Assembly (NCBI RefSeq): GCF_004006635.1
Contig: NZ_CP034842.1
Coordinates: 806,001-870,000 of the forward strand
DNA from: Fusobacterium necrophorum subsp. necrophorum
GTDB lineage: Bacteria > Fusobacteriota > Fusobacteriia > Fusobacteriales > Fusobacteriaceae
Direction of reading: 5' to 3'
Length of the DNA stretch: 64,000 nt
Shown here: positions 56,822-64,000 of the stretch, in pieces
Layout of the letters: each line of letters opens with the position of its first letter
How positions within the stretch are numbered: position 1 is the first letter of the stretch
The notes under the pieces: model-generated
Seen by the model: only the letters and a program-made list of their open reading frames with translations
The model's database searches: none
Told to the model about the DNA's origin: nothing
Position numbers and translations under genes: made by a program

Positions 56822-57169
56822 AATAGAGCACCAGCATTATTGATTGAAATCATAGATAGAAAATTAAGATATATAGGAAAAAATATAATCAAAATTAATA
56901 CTTTTAAAGTAAAGGCAAGCCAATTAAATCATGAAACAGAAGAATATGAAAAGAAAAGTCTATCAAAAAGATGGGTAGAAATAGTAGGAAATAAAATACA
57001 AAGAGATTTGTATTCAGCATTTTTAATAAAAAATGTAAAAGAAAATTTAGAAGAAGTAGATATAGAAAAAGCACAAAAAGAATTTAAAAATTTTGTAAGA
57101 TTACATAATGAGGAAATGGAAAGAATAAAAAAAAGTGATATAAAAAGATTAAAATGTATGGGATTTTAA
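56822..57169 (+). pseudogene. 3' fragment of tnpB (second copy of the 39.5-kb element)
   Basis: The last 115 codons match the complete TnpB at 39649-41076 with a single obvious difference (EKAQKEF for EKVKKEF), starting at AGAGCACCAGC right after the IS5-like element. The RuvC-I and -II regions are missing, so only the last catalytic Asp remains. It lies on the opposite strand to the complete copy. Confidence 0.9.
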
Positions 57170-57335
57170 AATAAAAAATAAATGGTTTTGAACCGAGCCA
57201 ATAGGACGCTAATGTTCTTAACGGAGAGCTTGTCCATGAAAGTCTTAAGGAAATTAGCTAGTGTTTGAATGTTAGAGATTCAAAAGAAACTAAATAGTAC
57301 TTAAGAACCTCGCGACTTCAGTCGTGAGAGGTTCA
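57170..57335 (+). ncRNA. Right end / candidate omega RNA of the tnpB remnant
   Basis: Nearly the same as 39483-39648 in reverse orientation, including the terminal palindrome CCTCGCGACTTCAGTCGTGAGAGG (57308-57331) and the end GAGAGGTTCA. The element terminus is at about 57335; the bases after it (GTTTGGGATTAGG) would be the guide if the RNA is made. Confidence 0.5.
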
Positions 57336-57386
57336 GTTTGGGATTAGGATTTCTTCCTAAGAGGTGGACCAGTAATTAGTTTGTAT

Positions 57387-57438
57387 AAAAAAACCTCCTA
57401 GTCTATGTTTTCAGTGTAACATATTTCTAGAAGGTTTT
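57387..57438 (-). terminator. Terminator of the tetrapyrrole operon
   Basis: On the - strand AAAACCTTCTAG pairs with CTAGGAGGTTTT (one G-T pair) and is followed by seven T residues. It lies about 50 bases after the ridA stop and matches the direction of the hem genes. Confidence 0.8.
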
Positions 57439-57486
57439 AAGATTATACAAATGTATTTATAATCTTTAGAAGTTTCATCCTATTTT

Positions 57487-57864
57487 TTATTTTGTAGCGA
57501 TGACTTCTATTTCTACTTTTACATCTTTAGGAAGTCTAGCAACTTCGACACAAGCTCTTGCCGGTTTAGCTTCTCCAAGATATTCATTATATACTTCGTT
57601 GATTTTTGCAAAGTCGTTCATATCTTTAATAAATACAGATGCTTTCACAACATCACGAAAGCTGTATCCTGCTTCTTCCAAGATGGCACCAATATTTTCT
57701 AAAGATTGTCTTGTTTGGGCTTGTACATCGTCAGAAACCAAAGTCATTGTTGCGGGAACAAATGGAATTTGCCCGGATACATAAAGAACTCCATTTGCTT
57801 CAATCGCTTGAGAATATGGTCCTAATGCCGCAGGGGCTTTTTCTGTGTGAATCACTTTTTTCAT
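57487..57864 (-). CDS. ridA: RidA (reactive enamine/imine deaminase), probable own start
   Basis: The 125-residue sequence [20 protein letters not shown] to VEIEVIATK is a complete RidA protein, which hydrolyses reactive 2-aminoacrylate-type enamines. The substrate-binding Arg is in [11 protein letters not shown] near residue 105 and the YSQA and SGQIPFVP segments are normal. An AGGAG 10 bases before ATG 57864 provides a ribosome binding site, so separate translation is likely even though the upstream frame reads through. Confidence 0.85.
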   Translation of the reverse strand: MKKVIHTEKAPAALGPYSQAIEANGVLYVSGQIPFVPATMTLVSDDVQAQTRQSLENIGAILEEAGYSFRDVVKASVFIKDMNDFAKINEVYNEYLGEAKPARACVEVARLPKDVKVEIEVIATK

Positions 57865-58320
57865 TCTTATATCACTCCTTTGTATTAAATAATGGTTTAT
57901 TTCTTTTCTTAATGCTTTTGACTTACTTGGATGTCCGTAGGCTGAAATAGCAATTTGATATTCTTCGTTTTCACAGATACTTCCAAAGCGGCAGGTCATA
58001 TCTGTTTTCGAAGTAATATTATTGACTAAAATGTTTTTAGTTTTACAATCTTCTACAATCTTATGATTGAGAGAAGAATTTTCGGTTGCTGCAATCACCA
58101 AGAAATAATCTTGAAGATCTTTTTCTTCATATCTTTTTTGATATATTTTAATGTCGGGGAAGATTTCAAAGGATTTGTCAATCTTCTCACTCACTATCTC
58201 TATTATAGCACCGTATTTTTTTAATGTACAGGCTTTTCTAAAAGAAATTTTCCCGGCTCCTACCAGTAGTACCTTTTTGTCCTTCAGATCGATAAAAAGA
58301 GGAAAAAAAGAATTATTCAT
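57487..58320 (-). CDS. Precorrin-2 dehydrogenase (Met8/CysG N-type) reading in frame into RidA
   Basis: A 277-codon open frame. Residues 1-140 form an NAD-binding precorrin-2 dehydrogenase/ferrochelatase-type domain: [33 protein letters not shown], and [15 protein letters not shown] followed by [20 protein letters not shown]. After a short linker ([11 protein letters not shown]) the RidA sequence follows with no stop codon. Family members of the first type normally end here, so either a stop was lost (for instance TAA to CAA at the Gln codon), a frameshift occurred, or this is a real fusion. ATG 58320 overlaps the hemL end by eight bases. It would make sirohydrochlorin from the CobA product of this cluster. 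Confidence 0.75.
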   Translation of the reverse strand: MNNSFFPLFIDLKDKKVLLVGAGKISFRKACTLKKYGAIIEIVSEKIDKSFEIFPDIKIYQKRYEEKDLQDYFLVIAATENSSLNHKIVEDCKTKNILVNNITSKTDMTCRFGSICENEEYQIAISAYGHPSKSKALRKEINHYLIQRSDIRMKKVIHTEKAPAALGPYSQAIEANGVLYVSGQIPFVPATMTLVSDDVQAQTRQSLENIGAILEEAGYSFRDVVKASVFIKDMNDFAKINEVYNEYLGEAKPARACVEVARLPKDVKVEIEVIATK

Positions 58321-59623
58321 TTTGCATGACCTCACGGATTTTTTGAAAGGCGAGCTCTATGACTTTAAGAGTTTTTTGTAAATCTTCTTCCTTATGTTGA
58401 TAAGAGAGAAAATGTGCCTCAAATTGAGATGGAGGAGCCAGAATTCCATGTTCTAATAAGGTATTAAAATAAATGGTAAAAAATTCCAAATTGGAGGTCA
58501 AAGCATCTTCCAAATTTGTAATGTTCTCTTTTGGGGAAAAGAAAATTGTAAAAAGAGAAGGCATGCTCTGAATCACTGCCGGAATCTGATATTTTTGTAT
58601 CAATTGTCGAATCTGTGTTACCAAAAAGTTTGTTTTTTCAGCAATACTTCTGTAAATTTCAGCCTTGTGTTGTATTAAATACGAGAGAGTTTCATAACCG
58701 GCTCTCACGGAAATAGGATTTCCGGATAAGGTTCCTGCATGATAGACTTGTCCGAGAGGGGCAATGAGCTTCATAATTTCCGCTTTTCCACCAAAGGCTC
58801 CGACAGGATAACCACCACCAATAATTTTTCCTAAAGTGCAAAGGTCGGGAGTGATTCCAAAATATTCTTGAGCTCCTCCCAAAGCCACTCGAAAGCCGGA
58901 AATCACTTCGTCAAAGATGAGAAGTGTTCCATATTTTATAGTTTCTTCTCGAAGAGATTGTAAAAATTCTTTTTGGCTTTCAATCACTCCCATATTGGCA
59001 GGAATAGGTTCTACAATAATACAGGCAATCTTTTGGCTTTGCAGCATAGAGATGACTTGTTCTATGTCTCCAAAAGGAAGAGTGACGGTGTCCTCGAAAA
59101 CAGAATGAGGAATTCCGTTGCTATCTTGAAAGCCCTGTGTCAAAAGTCCAGAACCTGATTTTACCAGAAGAGCATCGGAGTGTCCGTGATAGCAACCTTC
59201 AAATTTAATAATTTTATTTCTTTTTGTATAGGCTCTGGCAAGACGTACTGCAGACATAGTGGCTTCCGTTCCAGATGTTGTCAATCTTACTGTTTCTATG
59301 CACGGGACTGTTTTTACCAATAACTTTGCAAGTTCCACTTCTCCCTTGGTAGGAAGACCGAAGGAACTTCCTGATAAAATAGCTTCTTGCACTCCTTGTA
59401 AAACAAATTCAGGATTATGTCCCAAAATCATGGGTCCCCAAGAGCAAATATAGTCCAAATATCGATTCTCATCTTCATCCCAAAGATAAGCTCCCTTCGC
59501 TTTTTTTGCAAAAATAGGGGCATCTCGATGAACCGATTGAAATGCTCTTACAGGACTGTTCACTCCTCCGGGAATATATTGACAGGCTTCTTGAAAGTAT
59601 TTTTTTGAATTTTCTTGTTTCAT
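58313..59623 (-). CDS. hemL: Glutamate-1-semialdehyde 2,1-aminomutase
   Basis: A 436-residue PLP enzyme that makes 5-aminolevulinate in the C5 pathway. Landmarks are [14 protein letters not shown], the pyridoxal-binding [13 protein letters not shown] region, and the catalytic Lys in [22 protein letters not shown] 59623 follows AGGAG; an upstream in-frame start at 59644 lies inside hemB. It overlaps hemB by four bases. Confidence 0.96.
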   Translation of the reverse strand: MKQENSKKYFQEACQYIPGGVNSPVRAFQSVHRDAPIFAKKAKGAYLWDEDENRYLDYICSWGPMILGHNPEFVLQGVQEAILSGSSFGLPTKGEVELAKLLVKTVPCIETVRLTTSGTEATMSAVRLARAYTKRNKIIKFEGCYHGHSDALLVKSGSGLLTQGFQDSNGIPHSVFEDTVTLPFGDIEQVISMLQSQKIACIIVEPIPANMGVIESQKEFLQSLREETIKYGTLLIFDEVISGFRVALGGAQEYFGITPDLCTLGKIIGGGYPVGAFGGKAEIMKLIAPLGQVYHAGTLSGNPISVRAGYETLSYLIQHKAEIYRSIAEKTNFLVTQIRQLIQKYQIPAVIQSMPSLFTIFFSPKENITNLEDALTSNLEFFTIYFNTLLEHGILAPPSQFEAHFLSYQHKEEDLQKTLKVIELAFQKIREVMQNE

Positions 59624-60597
59624 CGTGATTTCTCCTTTAACCATTGAGCTATTTCTAAAGCATAATAAGTGATGATAAGATCCGCTCCTGCCCGTTTCAG
59701 TGCTATCATACTTTCAAATACGATTTTTTCTTCCTCAATCCAACCTTGCAACGCAGCTGCTTTTATCATGGAGTACTCTCCGCTGACCTGATAGCTGACA
59801 AGGGGGAGAGAAATGTGTTCTTTGATGGCATGTAGAATATCCAAATAGGCTATACCGGGTTTTACCATAATGAAATCCGCTCCTTCTTCCACATCGGATA
59901 AAACCTCCTGATAAAATTCCTTGTCACTTTGAAAATCCATTTGATACGATTTTCGATCTCCAAAGCTCGGAGCGGAATCTGCGGCATCTCGAAAGGGACC
60001 GTAGAATGAGGAAGCATATTTCACGGAATACGCCATAATAGGAGTGTAAGGGAAGCCGTTTTCCTCTAGGGCAGTTCGAATTGCCTGTACTCTTCCGTCC
60101 ATCATATCGGAGGGAGCAACCATATCCGCTCCTGCTTGCACATGAGAAAGAGCAATTTTTGAGAGAAATTGTAAGGTCGTATCATTGTCGACTTCCTGTT
60201 CCTGTAAAATTCCGCAATGTCCATGAGAAGTATATTCACACATACAGACATCCGTAATTAATAAAAATTGATTCTCATAATGTTTTTTGATAAATCTTAA
60301 AGTCTTTTGGACAATTCCGTGACTGTGATAGGCTTCACTTGCCACTTCATCTTTATGTTTTGGAATTCCAAAAAGCAGAAGAGCCTTGATTCCCAGTTCA
60401 CAACACCGGTCTAACAATTCCGGTAATCTATCAAGAGAATATCGATATTGTCCCGGCATGGAAGAAATTTCCTCTTTGATATTGCTCCCTTCTTTCACAA
60501 AAATGGGATAGATCAAGTCATCCAAAGAAAGATGAACATTTTGTAACATCTTTCGTACTATCGTGTTTTTTCGTAAACGCCTAGTTCTTTTAAACAT
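59620..60597 (-). CDS. hemB: Porphobilinogen synthase
   Basis: A 325-residue enzyme condensing two 5-aminolevulinates. The active-site Lys is in MVKPGIAYLD near residue 247 and the second in YSVKYASSFYGPFRDAADS near residue 195. The metal-site cysteines are in DVCMCEYTSHGHCG near residue 120, which indicates the zinc-dependent type. ATG 60597 follows GAAAGGAAAAATA. It ends four bases into hemL. Confidence 0.96.
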   Translation of the reverse strand: MFKRTRRLRKNTIVRKMLQNVHLSLDDLIYPIFVKEGSNIKEEISSMPGQYRYSLDRLPELLDRCCELGIKALLLFGIPKHKDEVASEAYHSHGIVQKTLRFIKKHYENQFLLITDVCMCEYTSHGHCGILQEQEVDNDTTLQFLSKIALSHVQAGADMVAPSDMMDGRVQAIRTALEENGFPYTPIMAYSVKYASSFYGPFRDAADSAPSFGDRKSYQMDFQSDKEFYQEVLSDVEEGADFIMVKPGIAYLDILHAIKEHISLPLVSYQVSGEYSMIKAAALQGWIEEEKIVFESMIALKRAGADLIITYYALEIAQWLKEKSR

Positions 60598-60613
60598 TAT
60601 TTTTCCTTTCAAC

Positions 60614-60709
60614 CTATATTTTATTTGATTTTGCTTCCAAATACTGAATAAAAAATTCCCGAGTTTTTTCTAAATCTGTTACATACATAGCAATATGTTT
60701 AATTCTCAT
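60614..60709 (-). pseudogene. N-terminal stub of a VOC/glyoxalase-fold protein
   Basis: A 31-codon frame behind AGGAGAAGCTTTT reads MRIKHIAMYVTDLEKTREFF and stops soon after at AKSNKI. This is the typical first strand-helix unit of vicinal-oxygen-chelate (glyoxalase/bleomycin resistance) proteins, which need at least 110 residues, so most of the gene has been lost between the methyltransferase and hemB. Confidence 0.7.
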
Positions 60710-60740
60710 AAAAGCTTCTCCTAAATTGATCTATGGTTTT

Positions 60741-61385
60741 TTATTTTTTTATGAGCCATAGAGTTGTAGATAAAATTTGGCAGACTTTTGTTATTTTTGT
60801 AAATCCGATTTCCTGCAATAGATTTTCAATCATTGTCGGAGAAAGGACTTTCATCACAGTCTCCTGCTGTGAAAATGTTTTTTCCACCTGCTCCGGATTC
60901 GCCCCTCTGGACAGAGCAAATTCTTTCCAATATTCCAGTTGAACATTAGAAAAGATGCTTAAAAGGAATGTTCCATGAGGAAGAAGAGAGTGGTAGACCT
61001 TTTTCAAAAAAAATACCGGGTCTTCCACAAATTGTAAAACCAGAAGGCAGATACATAAATCATATTGTGTTGTAGTTTCGTATTCTTCAAAGGTTTGACA
61101 ATAGTAGTGAATATGTTCAAAATTTCTTACATTCTGACAGCTTTCTTTTACAAGTTCCAGCATTTTCTCGCTTGCTTCTACAAGAGAGAGACTGGAAAAA
61201 GAATAGCGACTTTGGAGAAATTTTATTTCTTCACTTTGTCCGGCAATAGACAGAATAGTATTGATATTAGAATTTGGGAACTCTTTTTTTAAGATAGCGT
61301 TAAAAATAATTTCCAACATAAGATCGTATCCGGGAATTTTTTTACGAATATCCTCCAGGTAATCGATATTGGTAAATTCTTTCAT
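60741..61385 (-). CDS. Class I SAM-dependent methyltransferase
   Basis: A 214-residue Rossmann methyltransferase. Motif I is degenerate (ILSIAGQSEEIKFL, near residue 45), the acidic residue after strand 2 is in LSLVEASEKML, and motif IV is DLCICLLVLQFVEDP near residue 110. The motif-I glycine pattern is weak (AGQSE), yet the order is right. It follows cobA-hemD by 16 bases and precedes hemB, so a corrinoid/porphyrin role is possible but unproven. Confidence 0.75.
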   Translation of the reverse strand: MKEFTNIDYLEDIRKKIPGYDLMLEIIFNAILKKEFPNSNINTILSIAGQSEEIKFLQSRYSFSSLSLVEASEKMLELVKESCQNVRNFEHIHYYCQTFEEYETTTQYDLCICLLVLQFVEDPVFFLKKVYHSLLPHGTFLLSIFSNVQLEYWKEFALSRGANPEQVEKTFSQQETVMKVLSPTMIENLLQEIGFTKITKVCQILSTTLWLIKK

Positions 61386-61401
61386 GAAATCCTCTCTTTC
61401 T

Positions 61402-62865
61402 TTATTTGAAATCTTCAAAAATAGTATCTATCAGAGCCTTTGCAGTATAGGTCTTTGCCTCATATGCTACAGTCATTCCCAATTTTTGCAAACTTGCCGT
61501 AGTCACGGGACCAATGGAAGCGATTTTTTTATTGAGGATAGGTTCTAAATCTCCTTCCATATTTTCATAAAAAGCTTCTACAGCGGAAGAACTTAAAAAA
61601 GTAATAATATCAATATGTTCTAATTGTTTCTTCATCTCTTCTTTTGTAAGCTTTCTTTTTTTGGTATGATATAACACTGCTTTTTCATAATTCCTTTGGT
61701 AAAGACTGCTGTATTTTTCGGGTTCACAGGGAGAAATATCAGAGCTTATGATTAAGATATTTTCCTTTTCTTTTGTAAATTTGACGGCTTCTTCCGCCAA
61801 TCGATCCATCAGATACTCTTCCGGCATAAAATCAGGTAGGACTTTATAGTGTTCCAAAGCTTCTTTGGTTTTTACACCGACAATGCCAATTTTTATTTTG
61901 GAAAGGCTTCGTATATCCTTGATATGGCGAAAGAAAGCATTGACTCCATTCGGAGAATTGAATAAAATAGAGGAATATTTTGATAGAGGAGCTGTATTCA
62001 GTTCCTGTTCTTCGATTGTAATCAAAGGAAGCTCTACGGGAATGCCTCCCTTGTCCCAAATATAGTCTGACATCTCGGAAGCCTGTTTTTTATCACGTGT
62101 CACCAGAATTTTCTTCGCTTTCTTTGTGTCGAACCATTGTAATCTTCGATGAAGAGCAACGACTTCTCCGATAATAATGATGGCGGGAGCTTTCACTTCT
62201 CTTTCTTTTGAAAGCTTTACTATATTTTCAAGAATTCCGATATGAACTTTTTGATGTTCTGTGGCTCCTTTTTCAATGATGGCAACAGGAGTATCCGGAG
62301 CTTTTCCATATCGTAATAAGTCTTGCACGATTCGTTCGAGATTTTTCACTCCCATTAAAAAAATCAAGCTTCCTTCCAATTTTGCAATATTTTCAAAATC
62401 ATGCCATCTTCCATCTTCCATGGTATGTCCTGTAAAAACATGGAAAGATCTTGCAATATCACGATGTGTTACCGGAATTCCTGCATACGTTGGTACAGCA
62501 ATAGAGGAAGTAATTCCCGGAACGACTTCAAAAGGAATTCCTTGTTCCGCTAATGCCAAGATTTCTTCTCCTCCTCGACCAAAAACAAAAGAATCTCCTC
62601 CTTTGACTCTGGCTACTTTTTTTCCCTCCAGACATTTTTGAATTAAGTTTCGGTTGATTTCTTCTTGAATTCTTCCTCCCTCCGTATTTTCTTTTCCGAG
62701 ATAAATTTTTTCCGCTTCCTTTTTTACCAATCCTAAAATTTTGGGATTGATAAGTCTATCATAGATAATACAGTCTGCCGTTTCTATGATTCGTTTTGCC
62801 TTGAGTGTCAGTAATTCAAAATCTCCCGGACCGGCTCCCAGGATATATGCCTTTCCTTTCTCCAT
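61402..62865 (-). CDS. cobA-hemD: Uroporphyrinogen-III C-methyltransferase / uroporphyrinogen-III synthase fusion
   Basis: A 487-residue bifunctional protein. Residues 1-240 are SUMT: ILGAGPGDFELLTLKA, YDRLINP, RVKGGDSFVFGRGGEE, and PGITSSIAVPTYAGIPVTHR. Residues 250-487 are a HemD-like synthase (KILVTRDKKQASEM, SILFNSPNGVNAFF, ASIGPVTTASLQKLGM). Together they close uroporphyrinogen III and methylate it to precorrin-2. This fusion is common in clostridia and fusobacteria. The next enzyme, precorrin-2 dehydrogenase, is also in this cluster. Confidence 0.95.
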   Translation of the reverse strand: MEKGKAYILGAGPGDFELLTLKAKRIIETADCIIYDRLINPKILGLVKKEAEKIYLGKENTEGGRIQEEINRNLIQKCLEGKKVARVKGGDSFVFGRGGEEILALAEQGIPFEVVPGITSSIAVPTYAGIPVTHRDIARSFHVFTGHTMEDGRWHDFENIAKLEGSLIFLMGVKNLERIVQDLLRYGKAPDTPVAIIEKGATEHQKVHIGILENIVKLSKEREVKAPAIIIIGEVVALHRRLQWFDTKKAKKILVTRDKKQASEMSDYIWDKGGIPVELPLITIEEQELNTAPLSKYSSILFNSPNGVNAFFRHIKDIRSLSKIKIGIVGVKTKEALEHYKVLPDFMPEEYLMDRLAEEAVKFTKEKENILIISSDISPCEPEKYSSLYQRNYEKAVLYHTKKRKLTKEEMKKQLEHIDIITFLSSSAVEAFYENMEGDLEPILNKKIASIGPVTTASLQKLGMTVAYEAKTYTAKALIDTIFEDFK

Positions 62866-62892
62866 AATTTTTTATAATCCTCCCTTTTTTCT

Positions 62893-63312
62893 TCATCGAT
62901 AGAAGATACCTGCCAGACGCTCATCTTTGTCGAAACTGATAGTATAAATCAATGTATTTTTTGAATATTTTACCCGTTGTGCTACAACAATAAAATCTTG
63001 TTTGTTTTCTTGAACTTTGGTAACCTCATAGTCTAAAAAGGTTTCAAAACTTCCATTTGTTTCGAGTTGAGTATATATTTCCCGACATTTTTCATCGGTC
63101 AAGGCTTCTTTTAACTCCTCCGTACTGCTGTGTCTTATCTCTGTCCAATTTTTTTCATGAAGTGAGATAATAGTGTGCCGTGCCATTTCTTTATAGTGCT
63201 CTTTTTGAATTTCAGATAAGGTAGAAGCATTTTTGTTTGAACCGCAAGCAATCCATAAGACAGTTAAAAAAAGTAATAAAAACAACCATTTGACAGAACG
63301 TAGTTTTTTCAT
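62893..63312 (-). CDS. Small lipoprotein, DUF3887-like
   Basis: A 139-residue lipoprotein: the signal sequence LFLLLFLTVLWIACGS has a lipobox (WIAC) so the mature protein would start with Cys21. The mature part is alpha/beta (SLHEKNWTEIRHSSTEELKE) and ends in FDKDERLAGIFYR, the pattern of small DUF3887-type domains. ATG 63312 overlaps the upstream protease stop by four bases; a 28-residue longer reading lies inside that gene. Function unknown. Confidence 0.75.
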   Translation of the reverse strand: MKKLRSVKWLFLLLFLTVLWIACGSNKNASTLSEIQKEHYKEMARHTIISLHEKNWTEIRHSSTEELKEALTDEKCREIYTQLETNGSFETFLDYEVTKVQENKQDFIVVAQRVKYSKNTLIYTISFDKDERLAGIFYR

Positions 63313-63905
63313 AAGTTTTCCTCCCTTTTGTGATATTTTATAAGCAAAGTCCCAATCCAAAGTACGATGGTAAAGAATAGAAATTCTACTTCCCAAATAC
63401 TTCTTCGGAAGTATCCTGCGACAGGAATGATTGAATCTACGAAAGTATGAAGTAACATTGCCAATATAAGAATTCTATATTTTTTATTTTTCAAAAATCC
63501 CAGCCAAAGAAGAATCGATAATTCTATGTGAAGGAATGTAGCAAGGATTCTCTCCAAAATTCCCCAAATATTGATACTGAAGAGAGCAGTATGGAAACCT
63601 GTAACATAAAAAAGATAAAGAATTTCCATGAGAGAATGTCCTAAACCGAAAATGGCAGCTTCTACAATGTTACGACTATTTTTTAGCAGAAATTTTCGGA
63701 ATAAAAATCGGAATCCTTCTTCGAAGATACCGGCACTGGCAGCTATGAAAATGCCTGCTAAAAGAGGATTTTTCATTTCAAAAATAGTAAATTTTGAATT
63801 TTTGTAGATTATCGTTGTCAGCAGAGGAAGTCGAATCTTTATTTGAGAAACCCAAAAACACAGACTACCTAAGAGCAGGATAAAAAAGTATTTTGTATAT
63901 TTCAT
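63309..63905 (-). CDS. YhfC/CAAX-like glutamic intramembrane protease
   Basis: A 198-residue membrane protein with about six hydrophobic segments. Catalytic-type motifs of this protease superfamily are present: AGIFEEGFRFLFRKF (EExxR, near residue 60), AIFGLGHSLMEIL (His, near residue 90) and LLHTFVDSIIP (His/Asp, near residue 155). ATG 63905 follows CAGGAGGAAA. It is first in a cluster with the lipoprotein and overlaps it. A substrate is unknown. Confidence 0.82.
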   Translation of the reverse strand: MKYTKYFFILLLGSLCFWVSQIKIRLPLLTTIIYKNSKFTIFEMKNPLLAGIFIAASAGIFEEGFRFLFRKFLLKNSRNIVEAAIFGLGHSLMEILYLFYVTGFHTALFSINIWGILERILATFLHIELSILLWLGFLKNKKYRILILAMLLHTFVDSIIPVAGYFRRSIWEVEFLFFTIVLWIGTLLIKYHKREENL

Positions 63906-64000
63906 GTTTCCTCCTGTTGCACAAAGACAAGGATGGGAAATTGATAAAAAATTTTATATCAAATGCTTCTCCAAACAATAATAATAAATTCCGTCTTCCG
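63906..64000 (-). other. Upstream end of the - strand cluster
   Basis: On the - strand a frame from 64000 reads RKTEFIIIVWRSI and stops near 63959, which could be the end of a gene outside the window, but it is too short to identify. The ribosome binding site of the protease (AGGAGG) lies at 63908-63913. Confidence 0.3.

Noticed and set aside
62261..62641. 126-codon open frame opposite cobA-hemD
   Set aside because: Antisense shadow of a well-supported gene, no RBS, and residue composition typical of reverse reading.

Overview
The window is AT-rich with short intergenic gaps. It carries a FomA-type major outer membrane porin pair (N-terminus MKKLALVLGSLLVIG, MPAP repeats, C-terminal Phe), an AtoE/AtoD/AtoA acetoacetate-butyrate module, type B L31 and clostridial-type short ThiC. 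Together these point to Fusobacterium, with the F. necrophorum group as my best guess; species assignment is inference.

Layout. 1-20.1 kb is ordinary core chromosome on the + strand: rnc (partial)-radical SAM-RNase G-coaD-radA-disA; a small exported FMN-binding-like protein; miaB-rho-M23/LysM peptidase-ispG; an ECF sigma factor with two envelope-type partners; rpmE, upp, copZ-copA, atoE-atoD-atoA; and a TPP riboswitch with attenuator in front of thiC. 20.1-34 kb is a recombination-prone accessory zone. It holds three tandem mosaic AAA-ATPase/PD-(D/E)XK genes and a broken fourth copy, two convergent FomA-like porins with a 264-bp perfect inverted repeat over their promoters and 5' ends, an IS91-type transposase, two decayed IS30 elements, another outer-membrane protein and an internally deleted tnpB that keeps its right end. 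34-39.5 kb returns to housekeeping genes: a sugar-nucleotide-type dehydratase, ylxM-ffh-rpsP, a ctlX-like hydrolase, a nitroreductase and a flavodoxin.

39.5-57.3 kb is a defence island bracketed by inverted copies of one IS200/IS605-type element (complete on the left, 3' remnant on the right). It contains a complete type I-B CRISPR-Cas locus (cas6-cas8b-cas7-cas5-cas3-cas4-cas1-cas2, with a probable internal cas11b), an array of 63 repeats and 62 spacers, a HipA-like kinase with a small upstream partner, and a damaged IS5/IS427-type element. 57.4-64 kb, on the - strand, is a tetrapyrrole cluster: a CAAX/YhfC-like membrane protease, a lipoprotein, a cobA-hemD fusion, a methyltransferase, hemB, hemL and a precorrin-2 dehydrogenase that runs in frame into RidA.

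The most notable signals are four. First, the porin inverted repeat begins at the -10 box while a good -35 lies only outside the left copy, so inversion would swap which porin body sits behind that promoter. Second, there is a strong in-frame ribosome binding site and ATG inside cas8b (Cas11b). Third, the CRISPR/kinase island is bracketed by inverted transposon copies. Fourth, the ECF sigma gene has an ECF-like promoter of its own. No tRNA or rRNA gene was recognised.
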